Assembly (NCBI GenBank): GCA_021018815.1
Contig: JAITYX010000045.1
Span: 1,054,001 to 1,118,000 of the forward strand
Origin: Talinum fruticosum
Taxonomy: Eukaryota > Streptophyta > Magnoliopsida > Caryophyllales > Talinaceae
Direction: 5' to 3'
DNA: 64,000 bases
Below are positions 44,822 to 56,618 of this stretch, one piece after another (position 1 is the first letter of the stretch; each line of letters begins with the position of its first letter). Below the pieces are notes generated by a model, which made no database searches, was not told the origin of the DNA, and was given only the letters and a program-made list of their open reading frames with translations. Position numbers and translations under genes: made by a program.

Positions 44822-46102
44822 TGATGGAGGGTGAGGGTGAAGGCAAGGTGAGGGGAAAATGGGTTTTGGGAAGCAAAACCACAACCAGCCAGATTAAGGC
44901 CAACCGGTCTGTAGTCTTGGGAAAAGAGGGTGATGGGGGTCTTTTTGTGGGAGTTTGGCTTTAAATTTTGAGGGGGAATGGCTTAATATGCAATAAAAAA
45001 TGAGGGTAAAGTTTAGAGAGCATCCAAGATCTGATTTAAACTCAAACATAGCAAACAATCTGACCCAGGCACATGGAACTCCAAAACTAGCAGCCTTGCT
45101 TGTTTTCGAGGAGGGGGCCAATAGGAGGCTTTGCTGGGGCTGAAATCTTGGAAAATACAACCTACCATAATTGGGAACAGGTGATAAAAAGAAAAACCAC
45201 AAACGAGGATAAATTTGAGATGTGGGGAATTTTGAAACCGAGCAAACATAAACTAAAACCTAGCAAGGATAAGGCACACCACCAAGCTGGGTTTTAGAGC
45301 TTCTAATTGGATACTAATGGATAAGGTACACCACCATTAGTACCTAATTCGCCTCTTTGATCAATACCTAATCTAGTCAGAATTTGGATAAGTAAAGAAA
45401 CAATGAGTTGAAGGAAGGAGTCAAGCTCAACATTACTAACACATAAACTAACTTTTTACAATGCAACACCTTAAATATTGATAGTGCTTCAAAACAATGC
45501 TTAAAGCTCCAAACCCTACTTCCTAATTATGAAATTGTCCTCATATAATGCTTAATTCATGTAGCTTACAAAGACAATAAAGTAAAAAGCAAAAAGCACA
45601 TCCTAAAAGCAGCCAACACAAAAGGTGAATAAGGACGGATGTCGCTTTCACGACCGAGCGCATATCGGTAGCAACTTCCAATGATCATATCTCCTTGGGA
45701 ACTGATCCAAATGTGTCTTTCTGAGCATTTCTGGAAAGCCTGAAGTGTCATATTTCCATGCATATGCTATTTGCTTGATTTGGCCTCAAATTGAAGAAGT
45801 TATGCTTGAAAACGTTGGTAAAGGTCAACTAAGTGACCTAAACTGACTGGCTTTGTTAAAAATGACTTAATCTTATTCTTTATGAATTTTTGTGAGCATG
45901 CCAAGACTTTCCCTTAACTAAGGACTAATCAAGGGTGCTTCACACAAAAATTGAAGTTCCAATTCTTCTCCTACTTCGAGTTGACTCATTTGTGGCGTGG
46001 AATGGGCATTTCTAGGGTGATCCGAATGATTCTATCTCAAGACTCTTAGCTTGCTTATCAATTCCCCTTGGTCTTAGACTTCACACGGGCCTCCCTCCAT
46101 CA
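44822..46102 (-). repeat. 5' LTR of the gypsy element
   Basis: 1,281 bp with clean inverted ends (TGATGGAGGG and CCTCCATCA). Nearly identical to the 3' LTR. The TATA position near 45,477 reads TATTGATA, so its promoter may be weakened. Confidence 0.87.
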
Positions 46103-46560
46103 ATAACACTTATGACTGTTTTTCTTGTCATTATTAATTATTTTGTTGCTAGATTCTTGTACCTTCCTTTTATTGTTCTTCTTGGACTTTCCTTTCACAT
46201 AGTTCACCTTTGAACTATTAGATAGATCTAAAGCATCTCTCTTTAGAGATTCATCCTCAATTCGGAGATACCTTAAGATCTTTTCAACATTAAACTCTTC
46301 GGTTGAATAAAGATATTTTTTCCTATAATTATTCCAAATAGTAGGCAACTTTAAAATTATTTTCCATACTTGTAATTCTTTAGGAATGATCATGTTAAGA
46401 TCATGAATTCTATTGACCAATACTTGCAAATCATGCACTTGATAAAGAATAGGAACAAAATCAAAAATTTTGAAAGCAAAATACTTCATCATCAGAAATT
46501 TATCAGTATCTTTCCTCTCATAATTATATTTCTCACACAGCATAAAACTTTATATATCTC
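46103..46560 (-). pseudogene. Copia D gag (UBN2 type)
   Basis: A 147-codon minus frame: LCEKYNYERKDTDKFLMMKY, VHDLQVLVNRIHDLNMIIPK, ILKLPTIWNNYRKKYLYSTE and LRYLRIEDESLKRDALD, matching copia Gag. It then has a Lys-rich tail ending SHKCY, the first Cys of the zinc knuckle, where the gypsy element cuts in. The Gag N-terminus upstream of 46,560 is lost. The uninterrupted frame shows this relic has decayed less than elements A-C. Confidence 0.8.
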
Positions 46561-48299
46561 TTAATTTAATAAATCAATTAATTATATCCTTAATGAGCAC
46601 CTTTGGATAATATCCAGGCTTTGGATGTTATTTTGGCACTTTTGGATAAGAAAAACCTAAGTAAACGACAACCAGAAATAGGCAGAAATTCAGGCTTGTG
46701 CCACGGTCAACACCACGGCTGTGGTGCAAACCATGGTGGCCAGAAACATTGCCACAGTCTACACCACTACCTGTGGTGGTGTCCATGGCAGCCAATTTCC
46801 ACTAGCTGGCCATGTTTCCCCTTGCCACGGCCCCGTGGCTGCCAAGGACCCAGCTGTGGTGGCCAAGGAGCCAGCTGTGGTGGTCATTTTGCTTTTCCTC
46901 TTTGCTCGTAGCTCTAAGATATCAAGTCTGGCTCTGAGTTTGAGTGTATTAAGCTACATTTAATTATTTTATTCTCACATATCTCAAATACCAACTACAT
47001 AACACTGACATTTGGTATAGCTTGGGGGTAATGGCAAGAGTTCTTGCCGCAACAAGGCAGAAAAAAAACAGCAGCACAATATCTTCATGGCAGCCATAGT
47101 CATTATTTATTATTGCTAGCAAGAAAGAAATAGAAGAATCTTCCAAGAAAGTAGTAGGGATGTATTTGCTATAAGCATTAAATGTGAAAGAATAATCAAA
47201 AGTAGATTAAAAGGTTTAGTGCTATAATTTGACCCGTGGAGCTCATGGTATACCTAAGTACTATGTAAATGTATTTTTCCATGAATGAACAATATATACT
47301 AACTTTTTACCGAAAAAACCCTGCTAAAGCAGGACCCATACTAGGTGATAATGATGACGGTGACGATGATGGTAATGATGAGGAAGTTCGAGTTGAGAAC
47401 AACTTATTTTAAAGAAAATGTTGGGCTTTGTGTATATTTTTTATTCCTCCCAATGCTAGTTGCTTTCTCATAAAGCTTCACGACATACCTCCCTATGAGA
47501 GTGTCTTCTCACTAGCAACCTTCATCTATCGACAAGTCAGTGATCCTCCCTGTTTTGAGGCTAGCATTTATTAAGGCTCGATCAAGTGAATGAGTGACTT
47601 GTCATTTGCTTTGAAACACCCCCATCCCCTAAAATGACCTTGAATTTTATACATCTATTTACTTTAAAGAAGGATGAAATGAGCTAGAATTCAAATATCT
47701 AAAATTAGAAAAAGAATTATTGGATTACAAAAGAAGGCAAACAACTAAAATAAATCAATAAATGAATGGTTGAAAAACAAAAAACAAAGAGAGAATTTTG
47801 AATCATTAAGTGACATACATGCTTTTTAAATGTACGTTCAATTAATTCTACAAATCTTCCATCCTTCCTTGTACACTTTAGCCTAATTATTCATCTTTCT
47901 CTTTCCTCTCTTTAAAACTCAGTTTTTTTCCTTAAATGATCAATCTACTGGCTCTATACAATATATAAACCTTAATTGTCACTTTGAAATAGAAGTTAAA
48001 TGAGGAAATGTTAAGATATTTAATTTGTACAATCATCATCACTTATATCATAACTCAAAACAATAATTTTGAGTTACTCCTTCAATAGCGAAGAACAGTA
48101 AGCTAACCCTAGGTCCTTTGCTCGTCTTCTTTACAAGAATCCTACTCCTATTGCTACTCCAATAACTTCCCCAGTGTGACCCAGACTATTACTCAAGAAA
48201 GAGATGAAGAATTGAATGACTCGAGAGTGGAACCCAATGGAACAGTGCAAAGCGGTAACTCTAACTCTTCACAATCTAATGAGCTTAATGCTCGATTGC
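46561..48299. other. Unassigned region with GC-rich CCACGG-type repeats
   Basis: No supported gene. The stretch 46,690-46,890 is built of degenerate CCACGGC/GCTGTGGTGG words that give Cys/Gly/His-rich chance frames. A GAT/GAC-rich short repeat lies at 47,345-47,390. The remainder is AT-rich. The 5' part of the LINE may start in the last 200 bases. Confidence 0.4.
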
Positions 48300-48479
48300 C
48301 TTGAGAAAAAAGTTTTAAAAACTTTGAGAATACTACATATGTGATTAGACAAAGGGGTGGATATGAGGAAATGGATCTACATTCTCAAACGTTAGATTCA
48401 AACATGCGTTTGTGCCTCCGTTAGAACAAAATGGTCCAAGGATTCAAAAAATTGAATATGATAATATAGAGTCTGAGCT

Positions 48480-49094
48480 AGAATACTGGAATTCTCATTG
48501 ATTTGTCACGTTTTGAGAGCTAAGCCCCTCTTGTGGTGATGGAAGGATTTTTAAGCGGATTTGGGGTCAAAACGTGATTAATAAGATCCTCAGGAAAGAT
48601 AATGGGACTTATATAGTCAGATTTCATGCGAAGCTAGAAAGAGATTAAGTCCTCAAGCAGCATATCTACTACTTTGATAAAAGCCTATGATAGTCAAACA
48701 TTGGTCATTGGGTGATAATTTTAATGTTAAGGTCCGATCTGTACCAATTTGAGTGAGATTTAATTAATCGCATCCTAAGTTTTGGGGAATGGATGGGCAA
48801 AGCAAGGTGGAGAGTCTAGTTGGAAAGCTAATGATTGCTGATAGATTAACTGTTGAAAAAGGGAGATTAAATTTTGCACGAGTTTTGATTTATGTAGATA
48901 TAACTCAGCCACTGTCTACACAAATTGAATTTGTTGATGAGAAAGACAAACTCATTAGACAGGAGTTGGAAATTGAGTGGGTTCCTAAAAAGTGCTTTAA
49001 ATGTGTAATGTTTGGCCACCTTAAGGAAAATTGCAGAAAAGGGGTAAAGAGAATTTGGGTTCTAAAAGCTACCAATACTGTGCATGAGGTATGA
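48480..49094 (+). pseudogene. LINE ORF1
   Basis: Early part (48,530-48,780) reads as a broken DUF4283 domain. The open frame 48789-49094 gives LMIADRLTVEKGRLNFARVL and WVPKKCFKCVMFGHLKENC, a CX2CX4HX4C knuckle typical of plant LINE ORF1. It is an RNA-binding chaperone of LINE particles in the family. Stops precede the open frame. Confidence 0.72.
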
Positions 49095-49259
49095 CATCCT
49101 ATTGAGCAGCAAGATCAGGTGGTAACAAATAATACCACTAATAAAGTTCAGTCCACACAAATTGTCCCTGAGCAAAACAACTTTGACATATTAGGGCAAG
49201 TAACAGACAGAATCGATGCAAGTGAAACTATTCCTGGAGACACCCAGGGGTTGGATCAT

Positions 49260-52200
49260 GGATAACATATCCATTTGGAATGTGAGGGTATGAATAACCC
49301 CTTAAAATAAGAAAAATTACGTTCTTCTTGAAGAATACGGAAATTAAATTGGTTGGGTTGTTGGAAACAAAGATCAGAAAAGATACGATTGATAGTATTA
49401 TTGAGAGAATTTGCAGACATTGGAGTAGTAAATAATGCTACTAATAGTCACTTAGTAGGATTTGGCTCCTTTGGCAACCAGATTTTTATGATGTGGAAAT
49501 ATTATTGATTCATCTGGAAGTGATTCATGGCTATGTGAAACACTTGGATCTGAATAAAACTTTCTATTTCACTGTTGTATATGCCTCCAATAGTGATATA
49601 GAAAGAAGGAAGTTATGGATGTTGTTAGTGAACAATAGCTCTTTGGTTAGGGAGTGACTAATAGGAGGTTATTTCAACTGCATCTTAAAGGAGGATAAGA
49701 GATTAGGAGGGGTTACTTTTCACTATTCATAAAATAAAACATAGTGGTTGTTATTATACATGGACCAACAAGCAAAGAGTTGGATAGGGTTTTCTGCAAA
49801 CTGGACAGGGCTTTCATAAATGAAATGTAGTTGGAAACATTCCCTGAAATGGACTGTATTGTACGACCAGGGGGATCTCAAATCAGTGCCCATTGCTCAT
49901 CAGGAATCAACATATAAAGAGGAAAGGTGTCCCTTTGAAATTCCTGAATGACATGCTAAATTTCTAAAACCTATCAACCAAACTTGGAGCTCTATAACCC
50001 ATGGAACGAAAATGTTAAAGGTTACACAAAAGCTGAAGTAGGCTAAGAAGCCTTTGAGAACATTACACCGTAAGGAATTTAGTCAGCTAGAAATAAGAGT
50101 TGAAGAGGCTAGACAAAAGTTATTTAGTATCCAAGAAAAGCTATATCAATGTATGGGGAGACAAGAGATGTATATGGAAGAAAAAGTAGCTTTGCTTAAT
50201 TTACAATGCTTGTAGAAATCATTGAAGGACTCATATATTTAGAGAAGAAAGATAAGATGGCTCATAGAAGGGGATGTGAACTCAACTTACAGAGCTAGAA
50301 TTACTTTCATCCCAGATGAGTAACAAAGACTATTAACTGAAGCAAAAGATATTGAATATGCTATTGTATTATATTTTAGAGAACTGCTGGCATATAAATC
50401 GAGGGCAAGTGGAATGAAATAGGTAATACTGTAAACGGGGAAGTCAATACAATCAGTACAAAAGCAGAAACTGATTCAACCTTTTACCGCAGTTGATGTA
50501 AAGAGCTTTATGGGATATTGATAGTACTAAAAGCCCAGGCCCTGATGGATTCAACAACAAACCTTTTCAGTGTGCATGGAGTAAAGTGGGAGATGAAGTA
50601 AGTCAAGCCATACTGGATTTCTTCAAGCATGGTAAGATTCTTAAACAAATAAATACAACTGCTATAGCCTTGGTGCCAAAAGTGTCTTAGCCCTTATGTG
50701 CAACTGACTATAGGACAATCTCTCTTTGTAATGTCCTTTACAAAGTTATTCCTAAAATGCTTTGTGAAAGGTTTAAGGTATTTCTGCCAGAAGTCATGAT
50801 GGAAAATCAGTCTGCATTTGTTTGCTAATCGACTAATCCTACATAATATAATGATAGGATTGGATTTGGTGAGACATTATAGGAGGAAAAAGGGTGTCAC
50901 CAAGATGTATATTGAAAATAAACATTAGAAAGGTATATGACACCATTAACTGGGAATTCCTTAAAGTGATAATGTTAGGAGTGGGCCTGCCAACAAAATG
51001 ATTCACTGGGTACATGTGTGTATATCCACAACAACATTCTCACTTAATTATATTCTCACTTAGCTATGATGGAAATTTGTATGGTTTCTTCAAAAAATGG
51101 GAAAGGATTGAGGCAAGGAGACCCAATTTCCCCTTTGTTGTATGTGATTGGTATGGAATACTTATCTAGAATATTGCACAAGAAAATGGAAGACCTAAGG
51201 TTTAAATTTCATCCTTAGTGCAAGGGGATTGGATTGAATCACCTTATTTTTGCTGATAATGTATTTGTTTTTGCAAAGATGATATCCCTTCTGTCTCATG
51301 CCTTATGAAAGCAGTAAATGAGTTTGCAGTAGCCTCTAGATTGGACGAAAACATCCAAAAGTCACAAATCTATACTGTATGGGTAGAGCCTGATGTTGAG
51401 AAACAGATCCTGGAGCTTACTGGCCTAGCTAAAGGACAATTGCCTTTAAGGTATTTGGGAGTACCTCTCAAACTCAGTTATGTAGGAAGATCGCAGTTGA
51501 TCAACTCAGTTTTGCTAAATATGCATATGTTTTGGAGTTCAATTTTGGTGTTGCCTGCAGCAGTTATAAAGGAGGTTGAGAAAATATACAGAAATTAGTT
51601 ATGGGGGAATGAAAAAGGAGGAAGGAAATACATCCCAGTCGCATTGGAAGAGGTATGCAAATCAAAGAAAGAAGGGAGATTGGGAATTAAGAAAAGCAGG
51701 GATCGGAACAAAGCTTTAGTTAGGAAACTTTTGTGGGCTACCACTGAAAACTCTGAATCATTATGGCTTAGATGGATTCACTACACATACATCAAAGGTA
51801 GGCAGTAGCTGACTTTACAGAGCAAGGCACATACAAGTTGGTACTTTAAGAAGATTATGGGGCTGAGGAAATTTATGATTAATTGGTATGATAACCAAGA
51901 AGAGAAGTAGATTGTAGAGAAGAACGGGAAGTTCAATGTACAACTAGTTGATCATGAGTTGCAGTAGCAAAGGCAAGAAGTAAATTTGTGGAAACTTGTT
52001 TAGCACAAACATAATATACCTAAGTAGTGCTTTTGTTTGTGGCTGGTCTTTAAACAAAGAATCCTTACGATATATAAAGTGCAACAGTGGAAGAAGGATA
52101 TTCATACAAAATATACCCTCTGTTCATATGAGGAAATAGTTGATCATTTGTTTCTTCAGTGTCAATTTGCTCAAGAAGTGTTGAATGGATTAAGTCCCCT

Positions 52201-52460
52201 GCAAACAGTAAATGACTGGAGACAAGAATGGAACTGCTAGCTGCAAGGGAAAAGGGTATCTCATACTAAATTGCAGTTATTGCATCAATGATAGTTGTGA
52301 TAGAATATCATGTATGGAAAGAGAGAAATCAAAGAAGTTTTCGAGGTAGAAGCAAGACAATGGACACATTACTTGGCAAGATATAATGGAGCTTGAAAAA
52401 CACACTTTGAAAAAGAAGCAAACATACAAACCTTGGTTAGATAGATTATAATACTTTTTG
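49260..52460 (+). pseudogene. LINE ORF2 (endonuclease-reverse transcriptase)
   Basis: The endonuclease start is NISIWNVRGMNNPLK near 49,265. RT blocks are STKSPGPDGF (about 50,520), CNVLYKV and NQSAFV (50,730-50,825), and the catalytic region LIFADN at 51,243-51,260, where the second Asp of FADD is Asn. LKGQLPLRYLGVPLKLSYVG-type text is in the 97-codon frame 51305-51598. The C-terminal zf-RVT is at 52037-52240 (TLCSYEEIVDHLFLQCQFAQ). Frequent stops and the Asp-to-Asn change make it inactive. Confidence 0.78.
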
Positions 52461-52554
52461 TTCTCTCCTTTGGGTATGCCCAAAGTAAATGTGTAAATAT
52501 TTTACTTAGTTAATGGCGATTGACTTACCCTTTGCCAAAAAAAAAAAAAAAAAA

Positions 52555-53375
52555 TTGGGACATGTAACAGTAAAGTACTCTTTCTGAGGCATGAATACTT
52601 GAAAAATAAGTAGCTTCAAAGTGAAGAATAAATCTCCTCTTTTCAATTATAGTGTTTGGTTACTTATATAATCATGAGTCTGAAACTATATTTTATGCAA
52701 TTTTTTTCGATTATTGAGATCATAGAAAATATACGAGTTAAACAAAACTAAACAATTACAAAATAATTCATATAAGTAAATTTAAAGAAAAAAATTAAAA
52801 TTTGACAATGACATAAGCATGTCAATTCTAAGATCAGGTTTAAATCCACTGCCAAAAATTTATAACCAAGACTAAGATTGTTTGGCATAAAGTCAAAGTC
52901 TTGAGTCTTGAGTAACTTTTCTCTTCAAATTTAGTGATGACTATTTGTATCATCAAAAGATCGGTCATACCTTTCCTCCTTAATAATGTCTTTACTTTCT
53001 CTACCCTAATCATCTTAAGCTCCAATTTTATGGGCACAGAAGCAAAATCAATGAAATCAGCGATTTCTCACTTAATTAATAATCCAAACTACGATTGAGA
53101 AGACAAATTTGATCCTCAAGTGTTCTATACATTTCCTTCTATATTATGTGAAAATTTAGGTTTACATTTCCTTCTATATTGTGTGAAACTTTAGGTTTAC
53201 AAACAATTTTTTTGGTAATATAGAGGATCTTCATACGGTAAAAATGGAGTTTGTGCACTATTATTGTAATGATATATGCAAGCCTATTACTGATGATTTA
53301 TACTCTTATGTACAATCATTTTAATATGCTACGATATTGTAGACACTAATAAAGTGTCATCCTTTTCTCTATTTT
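52555..53375. other. AT-rich intergenic DNA
   Basis: No supported gene. The phrase TTTACATTTCCTTCTATATT occurs twice about 37 bases apart near 53,124 and 53,161, a small tandem duplication. Confidence 0.5.
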
Positions 53376-55075
53376 TTATTTGTTGGCCCGATGATGAAAT
53401 TTTGAGTCGTGTTTGAGGATCTGGATTATGGATCGTGATCCGGTTGTTGCGACGGAAGCCAATAAACCACAAAGAACCCCCATTACCACATAAATAGCTT
53501 TCTACCTTGGGTCGATCCAAAAATCCCCCTTTCTTTCGGACAATCCAAGAATCAAGCCAAGCCTTTAGAGACAACAGAGTCCAGCGCCTACCAGGAAATT
53601 CCGGGCTCGGAATACCGTGTTTCACTTTATCCTATCGAGATAAGGAGCTGAAGACCTCAAGACGATGTTAGACGCTGCATTTCATGATCACGAGCATCAA
53701 AGTGTTGCGTTTTGGCTCCAAGACAGTCCACCCAAGACTTGGAGCACGCATCCCCGCATCAAAATTGAACCCGCCAAAAATGAAAACTTTCCAAAAATGA
53801 AAACTTGTCAAAAATGAAAACTTTCCCTTTTGGAAAGCTACTATGGTCCGCGCTGCCACCCCAAAATGTTAAGTGGAACGCTGCATTTTTCCACGGAGAC
53901 TCCCTTGGAAGCACGCTAAGGCACAAAACCCTAGGCATCCCCTTGTGGCTGGCGCTGTGAAACATCATTTTATCTCGTTTTATCGTTGTTCTATCCAATT
54001 CAATCTTCACAATATCCTGTCCGATTTTCGCTGATGCTTCGGGACGACTTACCGAAGCTAACCCTAGGTCACTTCCTTGACCTAACCTCTCCCTATAAAT
54101 AGAGAGCCTTAGCTCTCATTCCCACACTGACTTCTGCCTTAGCATCACGCTGCTTGAAACTCGCCTAAGAGCTACCAAATACTCTCATCCGTGTTCCGAT
54201 CTCTTGGTCCCTTTTCAGCCTATTTCTTCCCTACTTTCATCATACTCGATATATCCGATCCTTAAACTCCATCATTCATCTACCTACACCAAATACCCAC
54301 AAAAAGTCTTTCTTGATTCACCACCGTCACATCAAGAGATCTAGATCCGAGATCCGGATCGGCGAGTGAGACAACCCGAGGGCACCGATTCAATCCTCAC
54401 AACGGTTTATTTTATTCTATACTTTCTTTATTGCTTTCCGTATTGTGGACAAACGATGTATCGCTTTTAATTCCTCCCCGTCCGATGTAATCGTTTAGTT
54501 TTCCGCTTTCTTTTCTTTTTCTTTTGCTTTTCTTTTCGCTTTTCCGCTTTCTTTATTTACGTCGTTATCACTTTCCTTAATTATGTTTTGGTTGCTTTAA
54601 TTCTTTATCGCATGTTGTTGCTTGTTTGCTTGTTTTACATTATTTTAATTCACTACTCGAACTAGTAATGGCCGTCTTCGGACGGGCGGAACGGAAGGGT
54701 TTATCTCTATGTTTCGTACCCTCGCCCCCAAATCCGATTCTCGGTTCAAAGATCGATTGAGTCGGTTTTAGCTTTTTCGATCTTAGTTTTCCCATACTAT
54801 GATCGAGAGAGCAAATTTACTTTTATGTTTTTGTTAGTTTTCTCTCTTAAAAGCGACTGGTGACTCCTTTTCTTGCTTATTTCTATTCAAATTTGCTTCC
54901 CGACTATTTTTTGATCGATAGTGAAAAACAAAATCTGGATCCGCCCAACCAGGGCAGAGGCCAAGGCCGATCTCATCAGCTGTGGCCTCCGGCCAATGTC
55001 GACCACGACTAGGTACAAGCTGCCACATGCACCATGTGGTCGGTGAGCGAGCTCGGGTCTAAACCGGTGTTTTCA
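53376..55075 (+). repeat. Probable gypsy (Tat-like) LTR remnant
   Basis: Starts TGTTGGCCCGATG and ends ACCGGTGTTTTCACA. It has a TATA box (54094-54101) followed by a CT-rich leader, a polypyrimidine stretch at 54,500-54,560 and GCGACTGGTGACTCC text reminiscent of Tat/Ogre LTR ends. It is followed by ATTTGGCCCGG, a possible primer-site relic. No partner LTR or coding region is present. The lineage is tentative, and a promoter region of a lost gene is an alternative. Confidence 0.38.
54094..54101 (+). promoter_or_regulatory. TATA box in the Tat-like LTR
   Basis: TATAAATA preceded by CTCTCCC and followed after about 25 bases by a CA-rich start-like sequence. Confidence 0.5.
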
Positions 55076-55374
55076 CACCAATTTGGCCCGGAGCCTCACG
55101 GCAGAAACGAAATCCTAATTTTTATTTTTTGGTTAAGAAATAATATCGTGGGACTTCTCAAAATAATTACTAAAATAAAATGGTTAATAAAACCGTCATT
55201 CAACTTTGCTTAATTCGTCTGTAAATCAAATTTAATAAAATTCGAAAATCTTAATAAAACGTTCATCCCCATATTCCAAAATTGATTTTCGAAACCATCT
55301 TCAAAATCAATCTTTAAAAAAGAGACCCGACACAAATGACGAAACTCGGCGGGCCTCGGCCGGCCATGGTTCCT

Positions 55375-55378
<4 letters not shown>

Positions 55379-55442
<64 letters not shown>
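55379..55442. repeat. (AT)n microsatellite
   Basis: Thirty-two uninterrupted AT units. Confidence 0.97.
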
Positions 55443-55446
<4 letters not shown>

Positions 55447-56618
55447 TGATTAGATTTTTAACTCCTATCATGTGATTTTTTTACTTCTAAATACTACTTT
55501 TATATTATTGGGGATTCTTTATAAAAAATATTATACACCCTATTATGAGTTATTAGGGACAAATAGTAATATTTTTGACACTGTATATTTTTATTACTTT
55601 ATTCATAGGTAGGATTTACGTAATCTTTTTATTTTTGGAATTGTTCTTTTAAAAGTAATATTACAAAAAAAAATTTATTTTACGTAGAATTTATTTTTTA
55701 ATATAATAACTATAATTGAAATCCCCTGACAAAAACTTCCCCTTAATGTATCTTTTTAATATATTTCGTGATTTAGCGCCTATAAAAATTAGTGGTAACT
55801 AATAAAATGTAGACTTTTTGCTGTTATGTTGTTAGCATGTCAATGTCCTTACCAAACTAAAGAGCATGTGCTTGATTGACAGGGTATTTATTTGGTGAAC
55901 ATCACTATCAAGATTTATTTCTTGGCGACTTAAAAAAATTGTCAATCTTCAAACAAGAACAGCAATTTTAAGGCCTGTTTTGCTTGATCGAAAAGATGCC
56001 AACCATGATTAATTAGACCAGGACGTCAAGTTTGACATACGCCGATTCAGTCAAGATGCACTCCTGGAAATGCTTGCATAGTTTGTTGGGGTGGGGATTT
56101 GTATATAGCTTTTAACTTTAGCTTACAATTACTTATACCTTGTTAGAACTTTTAATTATATTATAACTTGTTACAACTTTTAATTATATTGCAGCCGCAT
56201 ACAGTTCAAAAGAACAAGGCTTGACCATGAGTAGTTTAGTGCTAATAGTAGCAGTAGTTTTTTCTTTTTTCTTTTTAGAGATTCTCAGTCATTTGGTGGA
56301 GAAAAATTTATGGAAATGAAGCGAAGAATGTCAATTGTCTTCATAGTTCTAAAGAGCATTCAGTCATTTGATGAAACAAAATGCAATAAAATTTAACTTC
56401 AATAAAACGTAAAACAGACAATGCCATATATAAAATCAAATGGAACAGAAGTACAATTCACCGTGCAATTTGCACGAGATTATCTTACAATCAAGGCTGC
56501 AAACTAAAACTACTTGAAATAAAAGACTAACAATAATAATGCCACCATATAACATTGCTTTGCCTTGGCAATGTCAGAAATAAATGCAGGTCGTGTAAGA
56601 TAAGAGTTCATCATCATC
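55443..56618. other. AT-rich region downstream of MTHFR
   Basis: No supported coding sequence. The part nearest 56,618 should hold the MTHFR 3' UTR. I could not pick a clear minus-strand AATAAA near the stop. Confidence 0.5.

Larger units (their letters stand above)
37822..46102 (-). mobile_element. Ty3/gypsy element with gag-protease only
   Basis: Complete by structure: two ~1.28-kb LTRs (37822-39099 and 44822-46102), target duplication ATAAC (37817-37821 and 46103-46107), tRNA-Met-type primer site (44806-44817), polypurine tract next to the 3' LTR, and gag plus protease on the minus strand. The LTRs are nearly identical by eye: a 65-codon frame inside them differs by one residue (38565-38762 versus 45566-45763). 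This indicates recent insertion. After removing a 2.9-kb Helitron candidate the internal region is only about 2.8 kb, and no RT, RNase H or integrase motif is visible. It is therefore probably non-autonomous (TR-GAG/LARD-like). Confidence 0.85.
36820..46560 (-). mobile_element. Ty1/copia element D, split by a gypsy insertion
   Basis: A second copia lineage, not the A/B/C family. Gag lies at 46560-46103, the zinc knuckle and protease/GAG-pre/integrase pieces at 37821-36820, with the 8.3-kb gypsy element between. Sequence on the two sides joins within one zinc knuckle. RT, RNase H and both LTRs are absent, so it is a truncated relic. Confidence 0.75.
48300..52554 (+). mobile_element. L1-type LINE, degenerate
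   Basis: Plus-strand non-LTR retrotransposon with ORF1 (DUF4283-like plus CCHC knuckle), ORF2 (endonuclease, RT, zf-RVT) and a 3' A18 tail at 52537-52554. The start is approximate; ORF1-like text may reach back to about 48,100. No target duplication could be recognised. Many stops show it is long dead. Confidence 0.8.

Noticed and set aside
46603..46911. Cys/Gly/His-rich 102-codon ORF (metallothionein-like look)
   Set aside because: Composition comes from CCACGG/TGTGGTGG repeats. There is no regular Cys spacing, promoter or homologous frame.
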